This document shows, one piece after another, positions 47,153 through 59,945 of a DNA stretch of 64,000 nucleotides. The notes beneath the pieces were generated by a model. The model was not told the origin of the DNA and ran no database searches. It worked only from the letters and a program-made list of their open reading frames with translations. Source of the stretch: Glandiceps talaboti (taxonomy: Eukaryota > Hemichordata > Enteropneusta > Spengelidae). The stretch lies in NCBI RefSeq assembly GCF_964340395.1, contig NC_135555.1:26534725-26598724 (forward strand). Direction: 5' to 3'. The first letter of the stretch is position 1. Each line of letters begins with the position of its first letter. A program made the translations under genes and the position numbers.

Positions 47153-47838
47153 GTAAGTGTAATTATAGTGATTACCCCTTGATTTAAAGTGATACAATGT
47201 CACCAGGTAAGTGTAATTATAGTGATTACCCCTTGATTTAAAGTGATACAATGTCACCTGGTAAGTGTAATTATAGTGATTACCCCCTTGATTTAAAGTG
47301 ATACAATGTCACCTGGTAAGTGTAATTATAGTGATTACCCCTTGATTTAAAGTGATACAATGTCACCTGGTAAGTGTAATTATAGTGATTACCCCTTGAT
47401 TTAAAGTGATACAATGTCACCTGGTAAGTGTAATTATAGTGATTACCCCTTGATTTAAAGTGATACAATGTCACCTGGTAAGTGTAATTATAGTGATTAC
47501 CCCTTGATTTAAAGTGATACAATGTCACCTGGTAAGTGTAATTATAGTGATTACCCCTTGATTTAAAGTGATACAATGTCACCTGGTAAGTGTAATTATA
47601 GTGATTATCCCCTGATTTAAAGTGATACTATGTCACCTGGTAAGTGTAATTATAGTGATTACCCCCTGATTTAAAGTGATACTATGTCACCTGGTAAGTG
47701 TAATTATAGTGATTATCCCCTGATTTAAAGTGATACAATGTCACCTGGTAAGTGTAATTATAGTGATTACCCCTTGATTTAAAGTGATACAATGTCACCT
47801 GGTAAGTGTAATTATAGTGATTACCCCTTGATTTAAAG
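47136..47838. repeat. 54-bp minisatellite carrying a copied 5' splice site (13 donors)
   Basis: The unit contains ATGTCACCTGGTAAGTGTAA, then TTATAGTGATTACCCCTTGA and TTTAAAGTGATACA, with 54-bp spacing. The first GTAAGTG is the real donor of exon B (47153). Twelve further copies follow at 54-bp steps to about 47802, only the first being CACCAG instead of CACCTG. The array fills ~90% of the 761-bp intron. Read on from exon B, every unit has an in-frame TAA 12 codons past the donor, so use of any downstream donor would truncate the protein. Confidence 0.95.
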
Positions 47839-47913
47839 TAGAATTTAATAAAATACATCTGTATACAGTCTGAAATGGTTGTAAGTAGAAAGACCAATAT
47901 TTTATCATATTAG

Positions 47914-48067
47914 GTGATATGGCAAACTGGAGTCATCCACTATTCACTCAGTATTCAGATCCATGTCGGGTAACTCCAGGTTTGGATCACAGCTGGACAG
48001 TTGGTACAGAACTCAACCAAGATATGATATACGAAGATGAAGTAGCAACACCTGAAGGTTTGCAAAG
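47914..48067 (+). CDS. SMPD3: Neutral sphingomyelinase 2-like, exon C
   Basis: A 154-base exon with acceptor TTATCATATTAG| and donor TTGCAAAG|GTAACTT, phase 1 in and phase 2 out. It encodes GDMANWSHPLFTQYSDPCRV, then TPGLDHSWTVGTELNQDMIY and EDEVATPEGLQR. This aligns with the nSMase2 segment HSLFTHYRDPCR...WAIGTLL...LYDEDVCTPDNLQ, keeping the invariant LFT-x-Y-x-DPCR, the W-x-x-GT and the Y-x-E/D-x-V-x-TP-x-x-LQ words. It joins exons B and D in frame. Confidence 0.93.
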
Positions 48068-48110
48068 GTAACTTTATTATATCTCACATCATAATAATTA
48101 GACTCTATAG

Positions 48111-48456
48111 CTCTCACAGTCCTCGAAGCTTCGCATAAATAGCTAAAACTTGGGTTGTTTTGTATATATCTACTGCATAATTGTACTCATATACTAGTAT
48201 CCCAGTATCTCTAGCCCTGTACTGTGCGCCCTCATCGATCACATAGGGCTAACATTTTGTTGATGTGTTAGGCGAAGCTTCGAGCTTTTCAGAGCTTCGC
48301 CTAACACATCAACAAAATATTAGCTCTATGTGATCGATGAGGCCTGGGCACACAGTACAGGGCTAGGGATACTAGTATATGAGTACAATTATGCAGTAGA
48401 TATATACAAAACAACCCAAGTTTAAGCTATTTATGCGAAGCTTAGAGGACTGTGAG
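48111..48456. repeat. 346-bp near-perfect inverted repeat (hairpin)
   Basis: The left arm 48111-48280 (starting CTCTCACAGTCCTCGAAGCT) is complementary to the right arm 48293-48456 (ending CTTAGAGGACTGTGAG), with a loop of about 12 bases. Arms match at over 90% by eye. The main gaps are an extra AGTATCTC on the left and a few extra bases near GGCCTGGGC on the right. It lies 43 bases after exon C, in transcribed intron. It could be a foldback transposon; no clear target duplication. Confidence 0.93.
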
Positions 48457-48506
48457 AAAGTCTACATAAAAAACATATGAGACATAGATTTATGGCCAAG
48501 ACTCTG

Positions 48507-49810
48507 AAATCAGTCTCTACATGTAATGAACACAAAACCCATGTTAAATCAGTCTCTACATGTAATGAACACAAAATCAATGTTAAATCAGTCTCTATGT
48601 GTAATGAACACAAAACCCATGTTAAATCAGTCTCTACATGTAATGAACACAAAACCCATGTTAAATCAGTCTCTACATGTAATGAACACAAAACCCATGT
48701 TAAATCAGTCTCTATACATGTAATGAACACAAAACCCATGTTAAATCAGTCTCTAAATGTAATGAACACAAAACCCATGTTAAATCAGTCTCTACATGTA
48801 ATGAACACAAAACCCATGTTAAATCAGTCTCTACATGTAATGAACACAAAACCAATGTTAAATCAGTCTCTACATGTAATGAACACAAAACCCATGTTAA
48901 ATCAGTCTCTACATGTAATGAACACAAAACCCATGTTAAATCAGTCTCTACATGTAATGAACACAAAACCAATGTTAAATCAGTCTCTACATGTAATGAA
49001 CACAAAACCCATGTTAAATCAGTCTCTACATGTAATGAACACAAAACCAATGTTAAATCAGTCTCTACATGTAATGAACACAAAACCCATGTTAAATCAG
49101 TCTCTACATGTAATGAACACAAAACCAATGTTAAATCAGTCTCTACATGTAATGAACACAAAACCAATGTTAAATCAGTCTCTATGTGTAATGAACACAA
49201 AACCCATGTTAAATCAGTCTCTACATGTAATGAACACAAAACCCATGTTAAATCAGTCTCTACATGTAATGAACACAAAACCCATGTTAAATCAGTCTCT
49301 ACATGTAATGAACACAAAACCCATGTTAAATCAGTCTCTACATGTAATGAACACAAAACCCATGTTAAATCAGTCTCTAAATGTAATGAACACAAAACCC
49401 ATGTTAAATCAGTCTCTACATGTAATGAACACAAAACCCATGTTAAATCAGTCTCTACATGTAATGAACACAAAACCCATGTTAAATCAGTCTATACATG
49501 TAATGAACACAAAACCCATGTTAAATCAGTCTCTACATGTAATGAACACAAAACCCATGTTAAATCAGTCTCTACATGTAATGAACACAAAACCCATGTT
49601 AAATCAGTCTCTACATGTAATGAACACAAAACCCATGTTAAATCAGTCTATACATGTAATGAACACAAAACCCATGTTAAATCAGTCTCTACATGTAATG
49701 AACACAAAACCCATGTTAAATCAGTCTCTACATGTAATGAACACAAAACCCATGTTAAATCAGTCTCTACATGTAATGAACACAAAACCCATGTTAAATC
49801 AGTCTCTACA
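48507..49810. repeat. 39-bp minisatellite, left block (~33 copies)
   Basis: A 39-bp unit, ATGTAATGAACACAAAACCC followed by ATGTTAAATCAGTCTCTAC. It continues at 52064 after LINE C. Because 39 is a multiple of three, several frames on both strands stay open (for example 48477-49826), but these translate only the repeat and have no gene context. Confidence 0.97.
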
Positions 49811-52064
49811 AGATAAGATAAGATAAGATAACACTTTATTTTAGCCGTTTAGAAAATTTTACATTTCTAATTTGGTATTTAAACAAAATAAAGTTAATAA
49901 TGATCTATGAAATATAAATATTAAAATATACAGTAGTTCTAGTGTGTGTCTATTGACTACATGTATCATCCAGGTATATGTAGAGAGCGGTTATAATATC
50001 CTTATGTTTTGATTGTAGTATATATCTAAATTGCTCTCCTCTATCTAAGTTTATAAAGTTTGAGTTGAGGGTAGTGATAATACTAAACATTTTTTCTCTT
50101 TGTTTTGTATATAATTTACAATGAATTAGATGATGTCTTTCATCTTCTATTTCTTTACAATGTGTACATAGTCTGTCTTCTACTGGTGTTTTTGGTTTTG
50201 TATATCTACCCTTCTCAATGGCAAGTTGATGGCAACTTAATCTAAATTTGGCTATTGTTTTGATGTGTTGTTTATTGTTCATTACTTTAATGTATTCTTC
50301 TTGTTCCAGGGAATTTTTGAAGTTGTTGTATGTACGTAACTTAGAGTTTTCCCTTTTGTTATTTTCATTCCATTGATTGATATAATATTGTCTAATTGAG
50401 TTGTATATAATAGTTCTTGTTTTGTTAAATTGTTGATATTCTTGCTGTTATATAATGGTAAATTGTGTTCAAAGGTAGTTAGCCATGAACCTGTGTAATC
50501 ATTGTTCTCCATGTCATTCATTGCATAATAGGCTAAGTTGTTATTGTCTAATGTCTTGAGGTATTTGTAATAGTTTATTGCTGAGTAGTATATTCTACTA
50601 ATCAGTGGTTCTCTCCCAAGTTCCATTCTGCATCCTATTTTGCTCACTCTGTTGCTGACATTTAATATTTGGCGACAAAAACGTAGATGGAATTTTTCTG
50701 TCTCTGTTTTGTCCCAAGTTGTTTGATTTTGGAGAACACCCCATATTTCGCCAGCATATGTCAGGATAGGTAGCTGTGTTGTATTCATGAGTTTTTCCTT
50801 TATCTTAGTACTGTTTATCTTTGTCGAATATATCTGTGACTGGATTCTTGCAGCTTTGCTGGCTTTGTCTGACAATCTGGTTGCTGTGGAGCTCATAGAG
50901 CCATTTGTCTTGAATGTTACACCGAGATATGTGTATTGTTCTGTAGTTTTTATTTCTTCCAAGCCACATTTGAATTGTCTTGTATCTTGTTTGCATCCTG
51001 ATTTTCTAAATACCATTATTTGTGTTTTGTTTGTGTTTACTTGCAATCGCCAGTCTGTTGTGTATCGATGAAGGTAGTCCAGTGCATTCTGTATTCCTTC
51101 ATAGGATGTTGACATCAATGCAATATCATCTGCATACAACAGGCTGTTGATTGTTTTGTTATTAAGCTTTGGTGCATTTGTTTCAATGTTTGCGAGTCCG
51201 GTAGTGAAATCGTTTACAAAGATATTAAACAATGTCGGGCTTAGTGGACAGCCTTGTTTAACTCCATTATCAATTTGGAACTTTTCTGTTATCACGTCAG
51301 TTAATTTCACGATGAAGTTCATATTGGTGTACATGTTTTTCATTATGTTGTATACATTTCCGTTGATGTTGTTACATAGTAATTTATAGAGTAGTGCTTT
51401 CCTCCAAATTGTATCAAAACACTTTTTGAGGTCTACAAAGCAACAGTAGATTTTCTTATTTCTTGAATGGTATTTCTTTATAATAGTGTGCAGTGTAAGA
51501 ATATGGTCGATAGTTCTATGTTTGCGTCGGAAACCTGCTTGGTTTGGGTGGATGATGTTATTTCTTTCCAGATAATTTGATATTCTATTGTTAATGATCA
51601 TACTAAATAATTTAGCTATCACATTACCAACTGAAATACCTCTGTAGTTGTTTGTGTCTGTCCTGTCTCCTTTCTTGTGTACTGGGGTTATAACGCTGGT
51701 ATTCCATATTTTTGGATAGATTCCTGTATCTAGTACATTGTTGTATACTTGTGTCAGTGCTTGTTTAACTTTGATGTTGCTGTATTTTACTAGTTCTCCT
51801 GGAATGCCGTCTGGTCCACTTGCTTTATTATTTTTTATTGATCTTGTCACTTGTACCACTTCTGATAGTGTTATTGGTTTATTTAATTCATGATTGTTTT
51901 CCATTTCATTTTCTAATTGTATTAGTTGTGTTTCTATTTCTTGTATTCTATCCGGTGTGGTAGTGTTATTTTTGCCAATTTGTTGGAAGTGTTTAGTCCA
52001 TATAGTGTGCGGGATTTCTTTCAATTTGTTGTTTTCTTTGGTATTTGTGATAGAATTTATCTTC
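49811..52064 (-). mobile_element. LINE C, 5'-truncated non-LTR retrotransposon, antisense, inside 39-bp array
   Basis: A 2.25-kb insert splits the 39-bp array: TCTCTACA is followed by the LINE and then CATGTAATG, so the unit is rebuilt with at most a 2-base duplication. On the minus strand the 3' end is AATAAAGTGTTATC followed by (TTATC)n. Inserts at a break with little or no target duplication suggest endonuclease-independent capture or loss of one flank. It lies antisense in the sphingomyelinase intron. Confidence 0.92.
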
Positions 52065-52066
52065 AT
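49950..52066 (-). pseudogene. LINE C ORF2 (RT and C-terminus), one frameshift
   Basis: A 594-codon frame (52066 down to 50282) holds the RT motifs: NNKASGPDGIPGELVKYSN, SVITPVHKKGDRTDTNNYRG, FVDLKKCFDTIW, GVKQGCPLSPTLFNIFVNDF and the catalytic LLYADDIAL. WRLQVNTNKTQIMVF and TYLGVTF follow. One lost base near 50410 shifts the frame. The next frame continues as KLRTYNNFKNSLEQEEYIKV and ends in the Cys/His cluster LCTHCKEIEDERHHLIHC (to 49950). Otherwise intact, so this is a young insertion. The apparent ATG at 52064-52066 uses bases of the 39-bp array and is a junction accident. Confidence 0.9.
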
Positions 52067-52390
52067 GTAATGAACACAAAACCCATGTTAAATCAGTCTC
52101 TACATGTAATGAACACAAAACCCATGTTAAATCAGTCTCTACATGTAATGAACACAAAACCCATGTTAAATCAGTCTCTATACATGTAATGAACACAAAA
52201 CCCATGTTAAATCAGTCTATACATGTAATGAACACAAAACCCATGTTAAATCAGTCTATACATGTAATGAACACAAAACCCATGTTAAATCAGTCTCTAC
52301 ATGTAATGAACACAAAACCCAATTGGGGCATGTTAAATCAGTCTCTACATGTAATGAACACAAAACCCATGTTAAATCAGTCTCTAAATG
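52064..52390. repeat. 39-bp minisatellite, right block (~8 copies)
   Basis: Continuation of the array at 48507-49810. One copy carries an insertion (CCCAATTGGGGCATG) near 52318. The array ends at CTCTAAATGACAAAG. Confidence 0.96.
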
Positions 52391-53319
52391 ACAAAGTAAT
52401 GATGGCAAATATTATGTCAGTTTATCTAAAGGTGACACCTACTAGCTGCAAACTGTTTAAATTAGCTATAATGACCTCATCATCATATTGTACACCCTAA
52501 ACAGTATTGAATGACCTGTGGCTATACATATATGTGTAGTAGTACACATATAGTATGGTCAATAGTAACTGGGTTTACACTCTTAATCAGCAAGCACCCC
52601 AATGCAATCACAATTTCAACCTGTTTCTATACTACTTATAGAGATCTAAAATAGACTTCTAATATAAAGTACTAGTTATTGATATTTTAACAATTTTCAG
52701 TGAATATATTTATTGTTGTTGGCTGTGTATAATACGTACCCAGTTACAACTAGTGCAGGTTTTCAAGTATAATCCTATGACCATATGTGTATGAATTGAG
52801 GTTTTCACAAATTACAATAGGTTGAATGTAAATGTTACAACACAAAGGCAACTTGGAAACTGTGAATGTATGAAACGTTGAAATCTAAAGATAAAATTTC
52901 CAAAGATGACGTAGCATAATGGTGTCAGAAGGTACTTAATTTATGTGATATGATCTAGTCAACAATATGGATCCATATGTGTAGTAATTGTAATGTACAA
53001 TATTGTTAGCACATTGAAGGATCCAGTAGTGGTGGTCGTCTGTGTTCATGTTTGTGTGCTCACCCTAAAAGAACTGAGCATTGTGAGATATTTGTATTAT
53101 ATAATATACAATGACCAGTTGTTAAATTGATATTGAATGGACAGAATTAAAGATACAGTAAGTAAGTTAAGATATATGAGTAACTGAATAGAGAAATTTA
53201 TTTAAAACTATGTACTAAAATATTTCAGCATATTGTGAATTTTACATTTTAGCATAAACTGTATCTAAATATTCATAAGTTGAAAATATATCAGATTATT
53301 TTTACAAGGAGGATTTACC
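52391..53319. other. Intronic DNA, no feature recognised
   Basis: AT-rich single-copy sequence between two arrays; no exon or transposon end recognised. Confidence 0.45.
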
Positions 53320-56300
53320 TACAACCTATACATACACTAGATCAACAACTTATAGATACACTGGATCAACAACTTATAGATACACTAGATCAACAACTTA
53401 TAGATACACTAGATCAACAACTTATACATACACTAGATCAACAACTTATACATACACTGCATCAACAACTTATACATACACTAGATCAACAACTTATAGA
53501 TACACTAGATCAACAACTTATACATACACTGGATCAACAACTTATACATACACTGGATCAACAACTTATAGATACACTAGATCAACAACTTATACATACA
53601 CTAGATCAACAACTTATAGATACACTAGATCAACAACTTATACATACACTGGATCAACAACTTATAGATACACTGGATCAACAACTTATAGATACACTAG
53701 ATCAACAACTTATACATACACTAGATCAACAACTTATAGATACACTAGATCAACAACTTATACATACACTGGATCAACAACTTATAGATACACTAGATCA
53801 ACAACTTATACATACACTAGATCAACAACTTATAGATACACTAGATCAACAACTTATAGATACACTGGATCAACAACTTATAGATACACTGGATCAACAA
53901 CTTATACATACACTAGATCAACAACTTATAGATACACTAGATCAACAACTTATAGATACACTGGATCAACAACTTATAGATACACTAGATCAACAACTTA
54001 TAGATACACTAGATCAACAACTTATAGATACACTAGATCAACAACTTATACATACACTAGATCAACAACTTATAGATACACTAGATCAACAACTTATAGA
54101 TACACTAGATCAACAACTTATAGATACACTGGATCAACAACTTATAGATACACTGGATCAACAACTTATACATACACTGCATCAACAACTTATACATACA
54201 CTGGATCAACAACTTATACATACACTGGATCAACAACTTATACATACACTGGATCAACAACTTATACATACACTGGATCAACAACTTATACATACACTGG
54301 ATCAACAACTTATAGATACACTAGATCAACAACTTATACATACACTGGATCAACAACTTATAGATACACTGGATCAACAACTTATAGATACACTGGATCA
54401 ACAACTTATAGATACACTGGATCAACAACTTATACATACACTGCATCAACAACTTATACATACACTGGATCAACAACTTATACATACACTGGATCAACAA
54501 CTTATACATACACTGGATCAACAACTTATACATACACTGGATCAACAACTTATACATACACTGCATCAACAACTTATACATACACTGGATCAACAACTTA
54601 TAGATACACTGGATCAACAACTTATAGATACACTGCATCAACAACTTATAGATACACTGGATCAACAACTTATAGATACACTGGATCAACAACTTATACA
54701 TACACTGGATCAACAACTTATAGATACACTGGATCAACAACTTATAGATACACTGCATCAACAACTTATAGATACACTGGATCAACAACTTATAGATACA
54801 CTGCATCAACAACTTATAGATACACTGGATCAACAACTTATACATACACTGGATCAACAACTTATAGATACACTGGATCAACAACTTATAGATACACTGG
54901 ATCAACAACTTATAGATACACTGGATCAACAACTTATAGATACACTAGATCAACAACTTATACATACACTGGATCAACAACTTATACATACACTAGATCA
55001 ACAACTTATACATACACTGGATCAACAACTTATACATACACTGGATCAACAACTTATAGATACACTAGATCAACAACTTATAGATACACTGGATCAACAA
55101 CTTATACATACACTGGATCAACAACTTATACATACACTGGAACAACAACTTATAGATACACTGGATCAACAACTTATAGATACACTGGATCAACAACTTA
55201 TAGATACACTGGATCAACAACTTATACATACACTGGATCAACAACTTATAGATACACTGGATCAACAACTTATACATACACTGGATCAACAACTTATAGA
55301 TACACTGGATCAACAACTTATAGATACACTGGATCAACAACTTATAGATACACTGAATCAACAACTTATAGATACACTGGATCAACAACTTATAGATACA
55401 CTAGATCAACAACTTATACATACACTGGATCAACAACTTATACATACACTGGATCAACAACTTATAGATACACTGGATCAACAACTTATAGATACACTAG
55501 ATCAACAACTTATAGATACACTAGATCAACAACTTATAGATACACTGAATCAACAACTTATAGATACACTGGATCAACAACTTATAGATACACTGAATCA
55601 ACAACTTATACATACACTAGATCAACAACTTATAGATACACTGGATCAACAACTTATACATACACTGGATCAACAACTTATAGATACACTAGATCAACAA
55701 CTTATACATACACTGGATCAACAACTTATAGATACACTGGATCAACAACTTATACATACACTGGATCAACAACTTATACATACACTGGATCAACAACTTA
55801 TACATACACTGGATCAACAACTTATACATACACTGGATCAACAACTTATACATACACTAGATCAACAACTTATACATACACTGGATCAACAACTTATAGA
55901 TACACTGGATCAACAACTTATACATACACTGGATCAACAACTTATACATACACTGGATCAACAACTTATACATACACTGGATCAACAACTTATACATACA
56001 CTGGATCAACAACTTATAGATACACTGGATCAACAACTTATACATACACTGGATCAACAACTTATACATACACTGGATCAACAACTTATAGATACACTGG
56101 ATCAACAACTTATACATACACTGGATCAACAACTTATACATACACTAGATCAACAACTTATACATACACTGGATCAACAACTTATAGATACACTAGATCA
56201 ACAACTTATACATACACTGGATCAACAACTTATAGATACACTAGATCAACAACTTATACATACACTGGATCAACAACTTATAGATACACTGGATCAACAA

Positions 56301-58530
56301 CTTATAGATACACTGCATCAACAACTTATAGATACACTGGATCAACAACTTATACATACACTGCATCAACAACTTATACATACACTGGATCAACAACTTA
56401 TACATACACTGGATCAACAACTTATAGATACACTGGATCAACAACTTATACATACACTGGATCAACAACTTATACATACACTGGATCAACAACTTATAGA
56501 TACACTGGATCAACAACTTATAGATACACTGGATCAACAACTTATACATACACTGGATCAACAACTTATAGATACACTGGATCAACAACTTATAGATACA
56601 CTGCATCAACAACTTATACATACACTGGATCAACAACTTATAGATACACTAGATCAACAACTTATAGATACACTGGATCAACAACTTATACATACACTGG
56701 ATCAACAACTTATAGATACACTGGATCAACAACTTATACATACACTGGATCAACAACTTATAGATACACTGGATCAACAACTTATACATACACTGGATCA
56801 ACAACTTATAGATACACTGGATCAACAACTTATAGATACACTGGATCAACAACTTATAGATACACTGGATCAACAACTTATAGATACACTGGATCAACAA
56901 CTTATACATACACTGGATCAACAACTTATAGATACACTGGATCAACAACTTATACATACACTGGATCAACAACTTATAGATACACTGGATCAACAACTTA
57001 TAGATACACTGGATCAACAACTTATAGATACACTGGATCAACAACTTATAGATACACTGGATCAACAACTTATAGATACACTGGATCAACAACTTATACA
57101 TACACTGGATCAACAACTTATAGATACACTGGATCAACAACTTATAGATACACTGGATCAACAACTTATACATACACTGGATCAACAACTTATACATACA
57201 CTGGATCAACAACTTATACATACACTGGATCAACAACTTATAGATACACTGGATCAACAACTTATAGATACACTGGATCAACAACTTATACATACACTGG
57301 ATCAACAACTTATACATACACTGGATCAACAACTTATACATACACTAGATCAACAACTTATACATACACTGGATCAACAACTTATAGATACACTAGATCA
57401 ACAACTTATACATACACTGGATCAACAACTTATAGATACACTAGATCAACAACTTATACATACACTGGATCAACAACTTATAGATACACTGGATCAACAA
57501 CTTATAGATACACTGGATCAACAACTTATAGATACACTGGATCAACAACTTATACATACACTGGATCAACAACTTATAGATACACTAGATCAACAACTTA
57601 TAGATACACTGGATCAACAACTTATAGATACACTGGATCAACAACTTATAGATACACTGGATCAACAACTTATAGATACACTGGATCAACAACTTATAGA
57701 TACACTAGATCAACAACTTATACATACACTGGATCAACAACTTATACATACACTGGATCAACAACTTATACATACACTGGATCAACAACTTATACATACA
57801 CTGGATCAACAACTTATACATACACTGGATCAACAACTTATACATACACTGGATCAACAACTTATACATACACTGGATCAACAACTTACTGGATCAACAA
57901 CTTATACATACACTGGATCAACAACTTATACATACACTGGATCAACAACTTATACATACACTGGATCAGCAACTTATACATACACTGGATCAACAACTTA
58001 TACATACACTGGATCAACAACTTATAGATACACTGGATCAACAACTTATACATACACTAGATCAACAACTTATAGATACACTAGATCAACAACTTATACA
58101 TACACTGGATCAACAACTTATACATACACTGGATCAACAACTTATAGATACACTGGATCAACAACTTATACATACACTAGATCAACAACTTATAGATACA
58201 CTAGATCAACAACTTATACATACACTGGATCAACAACTTATGCATACACTAGATCAACAACTTATGCATACACTGGATCAACAACTTATACATACACTGG
58301 ATCAACAACTTATACATACACTGGATCAACAACTTATAGATACACTAGATCAACAACTTATACATACACTGGATCAACAACTTATAGATACACTAGATCA
58401 ACAACTTATACATACACTGGATCAACAACTTATACATACACTGGATCAACAACTTATACATACACTGGATCAACAACTTATACATACACTGGATCAACAA
58501 CTTATACATACACTGGATCAACAACTTATA
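53320..58530. repeat. 24-bp minisatellite, ~217 copies (5.2 kb)
   Basis: The unit is ACTGGATCAACAACTTATAC plus ATAC, with two variable spots: CTAGATC/CTGGATC/CTGCATC and ATAGATAC/ATACATAC. CTAGATC units dominate the left end and CTGGATC the rest. An 8-base deletion near 57886 shifts the phase. Since 24 is a multiple of three, the + strand is open from 53280 to 58598 (an eight-residue T-L-D-Q-Q-L-I-H/D repeat). However, that frame has no ATG before the array and other frames are open too, so I do not call a protein. Confidence 0.97.
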
Positions 58531-58867
58531 CAGACACCATGATACAAGGAACAGAGAGTGCATCGTTTGTTGGGGTTATAGTTGACCAGACACCATGATA
58601 CAAGGAACAGAGAGTGCATCGTTTGTTGGGGTTATAGTTGACCAGACACCATGATACAAGGAACAGAGAGTGCATCGTTTGTTGGGGTTATAGTTGACCA
58701 GACACCATGATACAAGGAACAGAGAGTGCATCGTTTGTTGGGGTTATAGTTGACCAGACACCATGATACAAGGAACAGAGAGTGCATCGTTTGTTGGGGT
58801 TATAGTTGACCAGACACCATGATACAAGGAACAGAGAGTGCATCGTTTGTTGGGGTTATAGTTGACC
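58531..58867 (+). repeat. 56-bp minisatellite derived from LINE coding sequence (6 copies)
   Basis: Six near-identical 56-bp units (CAGACACCATGATACAAGGA, ACAGAGAGTGCATCGTTTGT, TGGGGTTATAGTTGAC). The last copy runs without a break into LINE D. One unit encodes ESASFVGVIVD, the LINE post-RT word KFLGVxID, so the repeat was amplified from LINE sequence. Confidence 0.9.
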
Positions 58868-59500
58868 ATTATTTGTCTTTGAACCAACATATAGTAGCCG
58901 TCAAGGCCAAAATAAGTAAATTAACAGGTATTTCTACAGTTGCGTCACATTGTATAATGCCATAGTTTTCCCACACATCACGTATGGATTAGAAGTGTGG
59001 GGCAGCACATATACCCAACATATCTAGAGGAACTATACATCATACAAAAACGACCTATGAGAATTATAACTTTCAGCAAATGGAATTAATTGTTCGAACC
59101 ATTATTTCAGAAGTTAGGAATTTTGAATATTTATCAGCAATATAAGCACTACAGTTAGCGATCTTTGTCCATGACGTTTTGCACAAAAGGCTTCCAAAGA
59201 TATTTCACAATTATTTTACTCAAATCAATCATTTCTACTCAACAAGACAAAGTACAGGGAATGATTTACATATTCCAAGAGCCAAACACAGGTCAGAGGT
59301 CAATTTACCATAAAGTATGCAAGTGCAAAAATATGGAATATAATACGTCAACAAATATCAGGATAATCCACTGCAGGTCAGAGTTCAAACGGGAGTTTAA
59401 AAAATATCTACGGTCAGTTTTGTACTTTAGATTTAGACATATTTACTTATTTTTTGTTGTTGTTGTTGTTGTTGTTGTTGTGCGTATTGTATATATTTAC
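58531..59500 (+). mobile_element. LINE D 3' fragment, degraded
   Basis: After the 56-bp units: FVGVIVDHYLSLNQHI, then (with frame breaks) FPHITYGLEVWGSTYTQHI, then SMTFCTKGFQRYFTI. A final RSEFKREFKKYL lies near 59400. These are the post-RT and C-terminal words of jockey/CR1-type ORF2 (xxGVxIDxxLxWxxHI, PHLxYGxxVWG, FKxxxKxxLL). At least three stops or shifts are present. It ends near a (TTG)n run at 59455-59480. Confidence 0.75.
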
Positions 59501-59935
59501 TAGATTATCATTGTACTTGTATGCTGGTTATCCCTGTATTACTAGATTATCTATATGCTGGTTATCCCTGTATTACTAGATTATCTATATGCTGGTTATC
59601 CCTGTATTACTAGATTATCTATATGCTGGTTATCCCTGTATTACTAGATTATCTATATGCTGGTTATCCCTGTATTACTAGATTATCTATATGCTGGTTA
59701 TCCCTGTATTACTAGATTATCTATATGCTGGTTATCCCTGTATTACTAGATTATCTATATGCTGGTTATCCCAGTATTACTAGATTATCTATATGCTGGT
59801 TATCCCAGTATTACTAGATTATCATTATACTTGTATGCTGGTTATCCCAGTATTACTAGATTATCTATATGCTGGTTATCCCTGTATTACTAGATTATCT
59901 CTATGCTGGTTATCCCTGTATTACTACCTTATCAT
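59501..59935. repeat. 34-bp minisatellite, ~12 copies
   Basis: A 34-bp unit, TAGATTATCTATATGCTGGT followed by TATCCCTGTATTAC. Three longer units carry ATTATACTTGT-type additions (start, 59820, end). It follows the 3' end of LINE D. Confidence 0.95.
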
Positions 59936-59945
59936 TATACTTGTA

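Noticed and set aside
48477-49826. Long open frames on both strands in the 39-bp array
   Set aside because: 39 is a multiple of three and the unit lacks stops in several frames, so the frames are automatic. No domain, no other support.
53280-58598. A ~1,770-codon open frame encoding an octapeptide repeat
   Set aside because: It is the translation of a 24-bp minisatellite. It starts at TTG, not ATG, other frames of the same DNA are also open, and it lies in a sphingomyelinase intron without splice context.
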